Source: an uncultured Candidatus Planktophila sp. (GTDB taxonomy: Bacteria > Actinomycetota > Actinomycetes > Nanopelagicales > Nanopelagicaceae). From it: a DNA stretch of 14,568 nt. The number at the start of each line of letters is the position of its first letter. Position 1 is the stretch's first letter. Shown piece after piece: positions 10,901 through 14,568 of this stretch. The stretch spans positions 1 to 14,568 of the forward strand of contig CALJUA010000069.1 in the NCBI GenBank assembly GCA_937975715.1, read 5' to 3'. The translations under genes and the position numbers were made by a program. Under the pieces are notes generated by a model. The model saw only the letters and a list, made by a program, of their open reading frames with translations, did no database searches and was not told the origin of the DNA.

Positions 10901-11976
10901 ACAGTCGAAGAAGGCGCGGAAATATCTTTCAGGAAAGAATCGTCAGCAGAAACCGGTGCGTCTTCAATATTTCCGGCCGCATCCGTCGCCCGCGTAAAAA
11001 GATACGCGTTGGTATCACTGTACCCGCCCGGAACTTTACATGTGACTGAACCACTTGCAGAAGTGCCACCGCCAATTGATGCGAAGCCACAATAAGTTGG
11101 CGATGTGAGAGCTGCATTATTACTAATGTAGACAGTTACAGACATCAATTCAATTTCATCGCTAGCAGTGTAGTCAACTGAAATTCCAGCACTGCTGGCA
11201 GCAGCATTCACGATAGTTGGTGTGTAACTCGCACTTGATACTGGCTTTGTTGTATCGGTAGCCGCATCTTGAGTTCCGTAAAAATATATTTCAGAAAACT
11301 GAACACAGTAGGACGTATTTACGTTAAAGGGGCAACCGCTCTTAGCCGTTGTCGTATCTGGTGGAAGATTATTTGCTTGGCCATAGGAATTAGTGGTGAT
11401 GTAGTAGTACTGATAGGAGGTTGTATTTGCGAATTCACGCGGTGTGTACTCCGCACTATTTGCGAAACCGTCTAGCTCAGTCTTACTCCAACTCACTGAA
11501 GAAACTAAAGTACAAGATGAAACTGGCGTTGAGTTAGTTGCACATCCATAGAGATCTGCAGAGGCGATTTTTCGACTCTTATACAAGCTGTCATCACTGG
11601 CTCCCCAAAAGGAAAGGCCAGTGACCTTGGAAGGCCTTGCTAAGCGAATTCTCAATTTTGAAGTTGTATCCCAGGAGACAAACTTCGTAGCTGTAGCTTC
11701 GTCGCATGCATTTGAGACATCTTCGGAAATAGGTGTGCGAGTATCTGTGCTATCGGTCGTACAACGAATACCCAGAAGATTGGTAGCGCCTGTTGGAAGT
11801 CCCTGCGATCCCGGCGGTGTGTACTTTAACGAAATTTTTGGATCAGCAGGAAGTGCCAGTGCTGCTGGCAATGTAACGCTGCCGATCATGGGCAGGATTT
11901 GGAGAGCCAATAAAACGGGTAGGACGCGATGGAAGAATCGCTTCATCGCTGGGTAGCGCTGAAAGAGATGGTGCAT
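1945..11976 (-). CDS. Giant secreted multidomain adhesin-like protein with InlB-type repeats and OmpA-type peptidoglycan-binding C-terminus
   Basis: An intact ORF of 3343 residues. The start is ATG at 11976, with AGGAG 8 nt upstream; an in-frame TTG at 12000 lies upstream of that site and is less likely. Signal peptide is residues 1-41 (MKRFF positive start at 11, cleavage after A39-L40-A41). Approximate modules: discoidin-like 45-235 (ends VQFSEIYFYGT); three Ig-like repeats 240-575; cadherin-like 576-683; Ig-like module 684-805 with TDTLTFNYTP; FN3-like 806-915; fourth Ig-like repeat 916-1023; cadherin-like 1024-1126; FN3-like 1127-1229; IPT/TIG 1231-1316; Ig 1317-1413; Ig/MBG-like 1414-1675; FN3 1677-1779; twelve InlB repeats 1781-2694; ZU5-like 2694-2841; FN3 2842-2930; Gly/Ser linker; FN3-like and He_PIG-like 2952-3145; Ig-like 3145-3231; OmpA-like 3232-3343. 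The OmpA domain has GYTDSTGS and LSTARA, with D3278 and R3293 15 residues apart as in known diaminopimelate-binding domains. There is no LPxTG. Wall-anchored adhesion to cells, particles or glycans is inferred. Confidence 0.93.
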   Translation of the reverse strand: MHHLFQRYPAMKRFFHRVLPVLLALQILPMIGSVTLPAALALPADPKISLKYTPPGSQGLPTGATNLLGIRCTTDSTDTRTPISEDVSNACDEATATKFVSWDTTSKLRIRLARPSKVTGLSFWGASDDSLYKSRKIASADLYGCATNSTPVSSCTLVSSVSWSKTELDGFANSAEYTPREFANTTSYQYYYITTNSYGQANNLPPDTTTAKSGCPFNVNTSYCVQFSEIYFYGTQDAATDTTKPVSSASYTPTIVNAAASSAGISVDYTASDEIELMSVTVYISNNAALTSPTYCGFASIGGGTSASGSVTCKVPGGYSDTNAYLFTRATDAAGNIEDAPVSADDSFLKDISAPSSTVSLASKSSKGNLVVNPTYTASDNASGLSSIAFYYSTSASLTSPTTCFTINLAANETGTKTNVATNLTCTLPQADASYYFFTKATDIAGNTEAAPSSADQIFVIDNGRPTSSLTQTTVLRKSNVYVNIQYSASDTQTGLSSLSLYYSETSALTSPVECFTVNFAANDTGTKTNAYASQTCTLPNADGKYYLYTRATDLVGNTEAAPTVADQVFTLDTVAPTFTFTGQPGVVVIESQTAITVRENASYGSMNIDFTASDGSASISGPDVSYFQLYYGSMSPLSFSSAKNFESPVDADRNGIYQVTFTVTDAAGNATVSNLSITVGNQPEVISVTSTTPNGTYGPSSTIPIQVKFDSPVTVSDTSTFRLVLTNKPAAFSSAFYASGNGTDTLTFNYTPALNDTSTDLTYETTGSLSYLSSTGRTVIGNGFNASLTLPTVGGTNSLSANKNIVIDAVPPTLSSTSASSVSGYGATLNFTSNETGTYYILVQPSASAAPTSAQVVAQGTATAKSTGPMLASSNSVTINGLTGSTSYVAYLVSTDPYGSTNSSTTSIAFTTLTPDTTKPVSSGSISASVTAIDSVTVAYSASDAGDLASIAVYYSSSSSLTSPVNCGTISLVGTSASGNLTCVLPSVDGTYYIYTRATDMSGNVENPPSAGNADDSIIRDTTAPQITGPSGPAGASTSSKNVAENSTTVATITANETATWTISGTDVNFFSIDSSTGVLTITARDYEVPADNGANNGYDVTVTATDIAGNTSNQTLTVTITDVDEIAPILSSTGTSSLTSSSASINYTTDEAGTAYFLLYLATDSAPSGATVIAQGTAVAKGSASAAIGARSFSVSGLSRSTDYKAYVVVQDLLGNTSLVSTISFTTASDAPTITSFTSNRTGTTSAAYGDTVTVIGTKFTGTTDVQIGGVSVDTFTVVDSATITFISNKACCTAAKVTVVTALGSDTSTADLIPLPQLPVITSQPASISKNVGDVATFSVTVSAPQDGGTLSYQWRKGTTNLIGETGTSYSVTTSSIYYAGTYSVIVTNTVGSTTSSVTSNGAVLTMSKGSQSPLTITSTSGVYLTALNLTTSGGSTSGSVTYSTSTTGCSITFTTRYVLTADGAKTCVVNATMAGDTNYNPVSSGDTNIVFARAPHPVMTVTTTDGTYGTVTTLNYSGSISYGAISFETTSQYCNINMAGLTATRVTICSVRVKQAAYGDYEETVSAWSDVVIHPKQFTITVGNNAASYTGSPVVLGTATTYNVPYGSIIGNDAITGVTYAYEGTNGTVYSRSTTLPTNAGTYAIIAETITMTNDQLLNYTITKVNGLLTISGRTLAQPNAPNLSATTGVLKSLSASWTAVTNAVGYKIHIYENDGTTLLETITGLSGTTKVITATDFPAIADNHTYKIKITATGDSNNSDSIASALSSAATTNKTYIITYDSNTANSGSVPATGGWITGDSATVIATNSGTLARIGYTFAGWNTAANGSGTNYAANGSATYSTAADLLLYAKWSANTLNITYKSDFSGGGSDVTETKTAGAPFNLKANTFTRTGYTFAGWATTSGGTVSKADSATATLLVDTTYFAQWSAVNYSITYYGNNNSAGAVPVDSTNYNIGGTITIKGNDGALTRTGYSFIGWTINQIDTGTVYLPGTAYETLTVGSASFSAYARWSKDTYYITYDPQQGSAVLNSPYQIGDTVTLASGPTRAGYTFAGWSTTIGGSSVGSTYAPPGIGTVTLYAKWTAINYHVTYDSNTATSGSVPTDGNNYNIGGTVTALGNTANLVRSGYTFAGWNTAANGGGTTYLAGATFVMGAGDVTLYAKWTAIDYTITYDSNTATSGSVPTDANKYHIGDVVSIASSNGITRTGYTFAGWTVASNNTGTVMNSGYGLTFGAGNITVYAKWTANTYTVTFSANGASGSPSATSASYTTGGTAITLPTIGTMAKAGYSFDGWSTTSNGTPLTGTYTTSTDVTLVAVWTAINYTITYVPNGGSSTPTQASLQMGQTFTLASGITKPNGSQGEVYAFVGWNDGASTYQPGYTYRIGTSNVTLTAVWVQVFEVSYAFNGSTDTPPASVLKFDGATITLAAAPSYPGYVFAGWTDQSNQMFNAGATYTVGSQHYLIRAVWNAINYTVTYQAAGGSTTPISGSYTIGQTFTLANAITRTGYTFTGWDNGSQKLAPGTSVVVGTSDITFTAQWTADVYTVIYDLNGGTGTAITNASYTYGASALTLPLVGDRVRANHTFGGWSTAKGGSTVGLTYTPASTMTLFAVWNLNQYAITFNGNAVNVSNTTETYTAGGSALTLPLLTRTGFVFKGWYSASTNGTLIGQSGASYTPTSSGSIYARWVQLSLSGVNESDLHSLGAVTLQNGIGSVNTYLTTDSTVSVTIPAGALPAGTVVKFDLLDSATARTAELPTAGSYIMSIVVSWVATDGTVPTTAVGKPISMTVTSSTIKKGATVYAIAGSSVRLLGTATQNGSVTVEITEDPEVAIVKTKPGVPINVSATNGADASSVVTWSAPTSDGGDPIANYTVTSNRGEVCVTSTLSCAFNNLTNGTSYTFTVKAANSIGFSDPSTASAAITPGTPAPPSSGGSSGGSGSTGSSALTSPALQIMLQEITNIQSTSIQTSALIAWPSRSFAVEFCAMLPAATTCDQSKKIEITNVEQLQLLPTGGYLISTDINNLKPSSQYIITAAMITVDQRANSQSRTIKTKSGITLVVPAAIEVLVNTVLQINVVANNVSGEVTKWSTVGLPLGLTVTKRASTLEISGLVRKIGTYFVDLSATDSDNGSAQARVVVTVAAAAPLVIIKSATMQPLAVAKSSISWSATGNGTFEVIYGDKSLCKSTKTSCVVQELLGPLSKVQVIIRDSSGAVESSRAATYISPTRPIEVGSSRFGLNSATLSPAEKKSVEKLTAVLQAKGFSQLVVSGYTDSTGSNALNAKLSTARAKNTFNHLKKYLALRPLTVTLSGKASTNPIASNATPAGRAANRRAVISIY
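1948..2283 (-). other. OmpA-type peptidoglycan-binding domain of the giant protein
   Basis: The last 112 residues fit the OmpA C-terminal fold. The FGLNSATLSPAEKKSVEKL segment corresponds to the usual phi-x-phi-S-A-x-L start, followed by VVSGYTDSTGS and then LSTARAKNTFNHLKKY. The Asp of GYTD and the Arg of LSTARA match the pair that binds the diaminopimelate of peptidoglycan in Gram-negative OmpA proteins. This makes it the probable non-covalent wall anchor, which fits the absence of a sorting signal or a C-terminal membrane helix. Confidence 0.85.
3895..6636 (-). repeat. Array of twelve InlB-type (Listeria-Bacteroides) repeats within the giant gene
   Basis: Twelve tandem units of about 76 residues (about 229 bp) each carry the pattern (Y/F)-x-(I/V)-(T/I)-(Y/F) ... 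G(Y/F)xFxGW ... (A/T)xW, typically GYTFAGWxT then LYAKWTA. Units 1 to 6 are most alike, while units 8 to 12 are more divergent (VYAFVGWNDG, NHTFGGWSTA, GFVFKGWYSA). The family is known as beta-grasp-like spacer or adhesion repeats in surface proteins. At DNA level the units have drifted far apart even where the protein is identical, so the array is old rather than freshly expanded. Confidence 0.9.
8910..11265 (-). repeat. Four dispersed Ig-like repeats with a paired-cysteine signature
   Basis: Four modules share SxxLTSPxxC, then a 15-22 residue gap, then (V/L)TC or (Q)TC, then a YxFTRATDxxGNxE-like end. They lie at about 10935-11265, 10590-10925, 10250-10590 and 8910-9230. The first three are tandem; the fourth is separated from them by about 1 kb of other modules. 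Each has one cysteine pair in the same place, which probably forms a disulfide after export. Copies two and three are the most alike. Confidence 0.7.
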
Positions 11977-11983
11977 CGGTCGG

Positions 11984-12056
11984 GCTCCTATGTGGAGCAA
12001 GTCTTCGCGGTGTAATAGAGAAGTATCGCGCCTTGCTCAGGAGAAATTCTCCCAAG
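11984..12056 (-). promoter_or_regulatory. Structured leader of the giant gene with alternative hairpins over the ribosome binding site
   Basis: Read on the minus strand, three stems can be drawn. Stem A: GGAGA/UCUCC with a 3-nt loop (12040-12052), optionally extended by CUUG/CAAG. Stem B: GAGCAAG (12038-12032) with CUUGCUC (12001-11995), a perfect 7 bp, enclosing a second CGCG/CGCG stem (12030-12027 with 12009-12006). Stem C: GCUCC (11998-11994) with GGAGC (11988-11984), a 5-nt loop, which buries the Shine-Dalgarno AGGAG (11989-11985). B and C share 11995-11998 and cannot form together. Stem A also holds a CUCCU complementary to AGGAG. I do not recognise a known riboswitch class. The transcription start is unknown, and a GATACT at 12027-12022 could be a -10 box, which would leave only stem C in the RNA. 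Confidence 0.45.
11985..11989 (-). promoter_or_regulatory. Shine-Dalgarno AGGAG that fixes the start of the giant gene
   Basis: AGGAG lies 8 nt before the ATG at 11976, an ideal spacing. It decides the start in favour of this ATG over the in-frame TTG at 12000 upstream and over the ATG at 11946 (MKRFF), which has no comparable site. It is also the clearest ribosome binding site in the window; the other genes show weak or no Shine-Dalgarno. Confidence 0.75.
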
Positions 12057-12079
12057 TGCGTTTTTTTGGCTTTTAGGTT

Positions 12080-12097
12080 TTAGGGGTTATCCCTTAA
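12080..12097 (-). repeat. Hairpin-forming inverted repeat just after the kinase stop codon
   Basis: On the plus strand TTAGGGG (12080-12086) faces CCCTTAA (12091-12097) around a TTAT loop, with one G-T pair. On the minus-strand transcript the same sites give six pairs and one A-C mismatch. It sits 3 nt beyond the kinase stop codon. No U-run follows on the minus strand, only A-rich sequence, so it does not look like an efficient intrinsic terminator; readthrough into the giant gene remains possible. Confidence 0.4.
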
Positions 12098-12100
12098 GTC

Positions 12101-13840
12101 TTACGGGTGCTGGTTCAGGATGAATGTGGCGTTGAAATTCACGCGGTCGGGGTGCAATTCGAGCGCCCAGCTATGGGCTAACTCTTTGTAGATCGAGGTA
12201 CCTAGGTTGGATTGGGATGGTTCGTTGATCTCTTTGGAAACGCTGTTTTCAACCGAGAGCAAAAGTGTCGATGACTTGGTCGTTTCTAATCTGATTGAAA
12301 TCTGAGAAGCCCCTGAGTGCTTCACTGCATTGTTGACCGCTTCCCGAATTACTTCGTGGAGGCATTCGGCAAGGAGGTAATCCGTTGAAATCAACTCATA
12401 TGTTTCAGCGCTGATAACTGCGCTAATGCTGACTATTCCTTCCCAGAATTCGATGAGCTCAGAGATGAAGACCTTAAAGTTTTCAATGCGCGGCTTATCT
12501 GATTCAGGTGACAACAGAGATGCAAGTTCGGTATTGATTGATTCAACCAACTGAATTCGATCTCCGCCGTCTCGTTCAAATTTGAGAGACAAGATCTGTA
12601 GCTTTGATTGCAATCCGCCATGAATTTCTCGGGCAAATTTCTTACGAAGAGACCAGAGTTCTCTCCTGATCACAGAAATATTCTCTGCGATTTCAGAAGT
12701 GATTCGCTCTTCTCGCTCAAGGTTTGCACGCAAGTTAAAGAGTCCCATCCCAAAGAGAGCGGGTATTAGAGTAAAGGCAAATGTGGTGAGTGCAAAAGAT
12801 GGCGCTTGTTCAGATAAATTTCCTCTGCTAAATAGGAAGATCGAAGCGGCGAAGGACAGTCCTTGAACGAATGAGATTACTATTGAAACGAGAATTACGT
12901 GCGATAGGCGGGCTCTACGATCTTTTACAAATTTCTTCCATGCAATGAAGAGAAGTGATGAAAAGAGTAGAAATGGTGCTGATACTTCTAGAGCTTCACC
13001 GAATCCATGAAGATAAGCGATTGTTGCCAGATTAAAGTTGATGTAGGAAAAGAGCGAAAGTGGCGCACTGAGGGCAAGATGTAGTGGCATGAAACTCTTG
13101 AGAGAAGTCCGAACTCTCTTCTTTCGAAAATCTCGTTTGATGCGTTTTTGATTAACTTCATAATCAATATGTGCGGCACTTGCATCGATCTCGTGGCTGA
13201 GCGGGCGCACAACCTCTTCGATAATCGAATTAATCTCCTTAGAGACCTCACCTCTATCGGCACCACTAAATATTCCCATCTCCACTTTGACGATGGCTGG
13301 CTTTACTGTTGTGAGGATGAGTTCAACGATTTGGTTTCGCTCACGCTCGATTTGATCTTTGATATCGCGGCGAAGAACGTTCAGAGCGGCACGGCTCTCT
13401 GCAACAGAGTTGGAGGTCTTTCTCGTATATCTGCCTGCTCCTACCAAGAGGGCAAAGCCAACTATCTGGGCCACGGGACCACTGAAGGCGTAGATCCATT
13501 TGTTATCGAGCTCGGCTGGAATTCCGTGAGGAAGTACGACTTCAGCCCACAGGTATGGCGCCAACGCAGCAGCTACGCCAGAGATAAAGAATGCACACCC
13601 TAGGTAAATTCGGCCTGGGTTCTTATTGAGAAATCGAAAGAGAATTAGTAAGAAGGTTCCACTTAGGGCCGTAACAAGATCCCAGTGGTGCATCGTGTAA
13701 CCGGCTTCAAGTTTTTCTGCGGGCAATAAGAATGGCGTGAGAAATGCATTGAGGAAGTAAATGACCGGAAGCCAGGGTGAACGTAAGCCTTCACTAAAAA
13801 TAGTTGGAAAAATTGATTGCGACTCTTTACTTGCGGCCAT
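12101..13840 (-). CDS. Membrane sensor histidine kinase with atypical H-box and ATP-lid region
   Basis: The 579-residue protein should sense a signal in or at the membrane and phosphorylate the regulator encoded just upstream. Four hydrophobic segments (about 23-39, 54-72, 78-98, 115-136) lead into a charged helical cytoplasmic region (140-248). A second group of about four segments follows (250-269, 284-301, 313-337, 348-369), then a coiled stretch. The H-box is AREIHGGLQSKLQ with H407, and the ATPase N-box is REAVNNAVKH with E500 and N504. Two oddities: the residue after the histidine is Gly, not Asp/Glu, and the usual DxGxG box is replaced by VENSVS, with only NLGTSIYKELAHSW left as a lid-like motif. 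A related HG-x-(V/L)-QS variant exists in actinobacterial membrane proteins as I recall. The ATG at 13840 lies 14 nt inside the regulator gene, so translation is probably coupled. No N-terminal signal domain is recognised. Confidence 0.85.
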   Translation of the reverse strand: MAASKESQSIFPTIFSEGLRSPWLPVIYFLNAFLTPFLLPAEKLEAGYTMHHWDLVTALSGTFLLILFRFLNKNPGRIYLGCAFFISGVAAALAPYLWAEVVLPHGIPAELDNKWIYAFSGPVAQIVGFALLVGAGRYTRKTSNSVAESRAALNVLRRDIKDQIERERNQIVELILTTVKPAIVKVEMGIFSGADRGEVSKEINSIIEEVVRPLSHEIDASAAHIDYEVNQKRIKRDFRKKRVRTSLKSFMPLHLALSAPLSLFSYINFNLATIAYLHGFGEALEVSAPFLLFSSLLFIAWKKFVKDRRARLSHVILVSIVISFVQGLSFAASIFLFSRGNLSEQAPSFALTTFAFTLIPALFGMGLFNLRANLEREERITSEIAENISVIRRELWSLRKKFAREIHGGLQSKLQILSLKFERDGGDRIQLVESINTELASLLSPESDKPRIENFKVFISELIEFWEGIVSISAVISAETYELISTDYLLAECLHEVIREAVNNAVKHSGASQISIRLETTKSSTLLLSVENSVSKEINEPSQSNLGTSIYKELAHSWALELHPDRVNFNATFILNQHP

Positions 13841-14477
13841 AAGACGTCATCGCTTGGAAGTAGCTTCGTACTGCTTCGACTCGGACATTCACGGCTGCAT
13901 CTCGGCTAATCTGTAAAGATTCAAGTGTTCGAGTAATCGCACTCTCGGTTGCGCCAATAGAACGATTGCGAATCTCTGCAATCTGCTGATTGGTTTTGCC
14001 TTCTGCAATCAGTTTGAGAATCTCCATCTGGACTCGAGTTAATTGAGCAAGTGGTCGCTCTGCACTTTGATCGTGGCGAAATTCATCTACGCTCTCTTCA
14101 AACAACACTGCATTAATAGCTTTGACCAAAACATCTGGGCTCTGCAGTAACTTCTTATTGAGAAATGCCTGATTGGCTTTGACTTCATGGTGATCGCGAG
14201 CAAAGCGAGGGTCTGGCAAATCGGTGAGAAATACGATTCCCACTTCTGGTGAGGTAATCGACAGCTGCGCTGCAAAATCTAATCCTGTTGGTCCATCGCC
14301 GAGTTCGATATCAAGAACCGCGGCATCGGGATCTACCTTTGAGAGCATCTTCTTAGCTTCGAGCGCGCTGGCGGCAGATGCAACAGTGAAGCCATGGACT
14401 TCAAGGGATTGCGCAATGAGAGAGCGGAGAAAATCTTCATTTTCAACGATCAGCACAGTTCGTTGTGGCGCGTTCAT
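13827..14477 (-). CDS. Response regulator, receiver plus LuxR/NarL-type DNA-binding domain
   Basis: The 216-residue protein has a receiver domain (about 7-125) and a helix-turn-helix of the LuxR/NarL type (about 143-207). Receiver residues are present: acidic E14/D15 after strand 1 (TVLIVENED), phosphoacceptor D56 (AAVLDIELGDGPTG), the conserved T85 (IVFLTD) and Lys at K108/K109, although the usual Pro after the Lys is missing. The helix-turn-helix reads LTRVQMEILKLIAEGKTNQQIAEIRNRS then GATESAITRTLESLQI, with ATE where TVK is usual. It should act in the cytosol as a transcription factor phosphorylated by the kinase that follows, which it overlaps by 14 nt. The ATG at 14477 is 34 nt from the tRNA-Arg end; a -10-like TAACAT precedes it and no Shine-Dalgarno is visible. 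Targets are unknown; the giant surface-protein gene is the obvious candidate by position. Confidence 0.93.
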   Translation of the reverse strand: MNAPQRTVLIVENEDFLRSLIAQSLEVHGFTVASAASALEAKKMLSKVDPDAAVLDIELGDGPTGLDFAAQLSITSPEVGIVFLTDLPDPRFARDHHEVKANQAFLNKKLLQSPDVLVKAINAVLFEESVDEFRHDQSAERPLAQLTRVQMEILKLIAEGKTNQQIAEIRNRSIGATESAITRTLESLQISRDAAVNVRVEAVRSYFQAMTSYGRK

Positions 14478-14485
14478 AATGGCGA

Positions 14486-14491
14486 ATGTTA
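14486..14491 (-). promoter_or_regulatory. Putative -10 box of the response regulator gene
   Basis: TAACAT fits TANNNT and ends 8 nt before the ATG at 14477, placing the start of transcription at or within a base or two of the start codon. No convincing -35 box is seen, because the region where it should lie is the 3' end of the tRNA gene. Cotranscription with the tRNA followed by processing is the alternative. Confidence 0.35.
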
Positions 14492-14511
14492 TCCGTCTGT
14501 GAAATAAAAGC

Positions 14512-14568
14512 TGGTGTCCTAGGCGGGAGTTGAACCTGCGACCTACCGCTTAGGAGGCGGTTGCTCTA
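14512..14568 (-). tRNA. tRNA-Arg (anticodon CCU), truncated by the window edge
   Basis: Reading the minus strand, the segment holds the end of the D arm (TAGAGCA), the anticodon arm ACCGC-CTCCTAA-GCGGT with anticodon CCT at 14552-14554, a 5-nt variable loop, the T arm with loop TTCAACT, the acceptor 3' strand CTAGGAC, discriminator A and an encoded CCA (14514-14512). The codon read is AGG. The 5' acceptor strand and most of the D arm lie beyond the window. The T stem has an A51-C63 mismatch (14537 and 14525). Confidence 0.93.

Noticed and set aside
1945..11976. Assembly artefact or fused genes as the cause of the 10-kb frame
   Set aside because: There is one signal peptide at the start and one wall-binding domain at the end, with ordinary extracellular modules throughout and no internal signal peptide or frame break.
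11977..12000. Start of the giant gene at an in-frame TTG (12000), adding eight residues
   Set aside because: The AGGAG site lies downstream of this TTG and is ideally spaced for the ATG at 11976. The extra residues also push the signal peptide further from the N-terminus.
12040..12067. Plus-strand intrinsic terminator: hairpin GGAGAA/TTCTCC followed by a run of seven T
   Set aside because: The T-run begins 8 nt after the stem, and no plus-strand gene ends here; the nearest plus-strand stop is 10 kb away. The stem is better explained as part of the minus-strand leader.
11977..12100. Known riboswitch (c-di-GMP GEMM, ydaO or similar) in the giant gene leader
   Set aside because: The conserved core words of the classes I know are absent; only the CGCAC start is faintly similar to GEMM. 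I call it an unclassified structured leader instead.
13148..13603. Plus-strand open frame of 151 codons opposite the kinase gene
   Set aside because: It is antisense to the membrane and linker region of a well-supported kinase; I see no recognisable domain or signal upstream.

Overview
The window looks like a chromosomal stretch of a monoderm actinobacterium of moderate GC (roughly mid-40s % by eye). A small-genome aquatic lineage such as Nanopelagicales is plausible, but I cannot prove it from one window. Reasons: two genes have a TANNNT -10 box 6-8 nt before the ATG and no Shine-Dalgarno, as in leaderless actinobacterial genes; the two-component pair is of an actinobacterial-looking type; and the surface proteins carry Gly-rich, Ig-like and OmpA-like modules without any LPxTG motif.

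Layout. The left edge is the 3' end of purU (formyltetrahydrofolate deformylase, +). It is followed on the same strand by a secreted glycine-rich protein (404-1705) with its own leaderless-type promoter overlapping the purU stop, and by a 61-residue basic single-pass membrane protein (1755-1940). Four bases beyond, and convergent, is the end of a 10-kb gene on the minus strand (1945-11976). It encodes a 3343-residue exported protein: signal peptide, discoidin-like domain, a series of Ig-like, cadherin-like, FN3-like and IPT/TIG modules, twelve InlB-type (Listeria-Bacteroides) repeats, a ZU5-like region, more FN3/Ig modules and a C-terminal OmpA-type peptidoglycan-binding domain. Upstream on the same strand lie an unusual membrane histidine kinase (12101-13840) and its response regulator (13827-14477), overlapping by 14 nt. 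The right edge is a truncated tRNA-Arg(CCU), also minus strand.

How it may fit together. The regulator, kinase and giant adhesin-like gene lie in that order on one strand with only 124 nt between kinase and adhesin, so the sensor pair may control, or be cotranscribed with, the surface protein. The 124-nt gap is the most interesting non-coding part. It contains several short inverted repeats, two of which are mutually exclusive, and one of these covers the Shine-Dalgarno of the giant gene. This layout suggests post-transcriptional control by an RNA switch, though the transcription start is unknown. The glycine-rich protein is a second exported surface or matrix candidate.

There is no CRISPR array, insertion sequence, phage gene or attachment site that I can support. 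All intergenic gaps are shorter than 130 nt.
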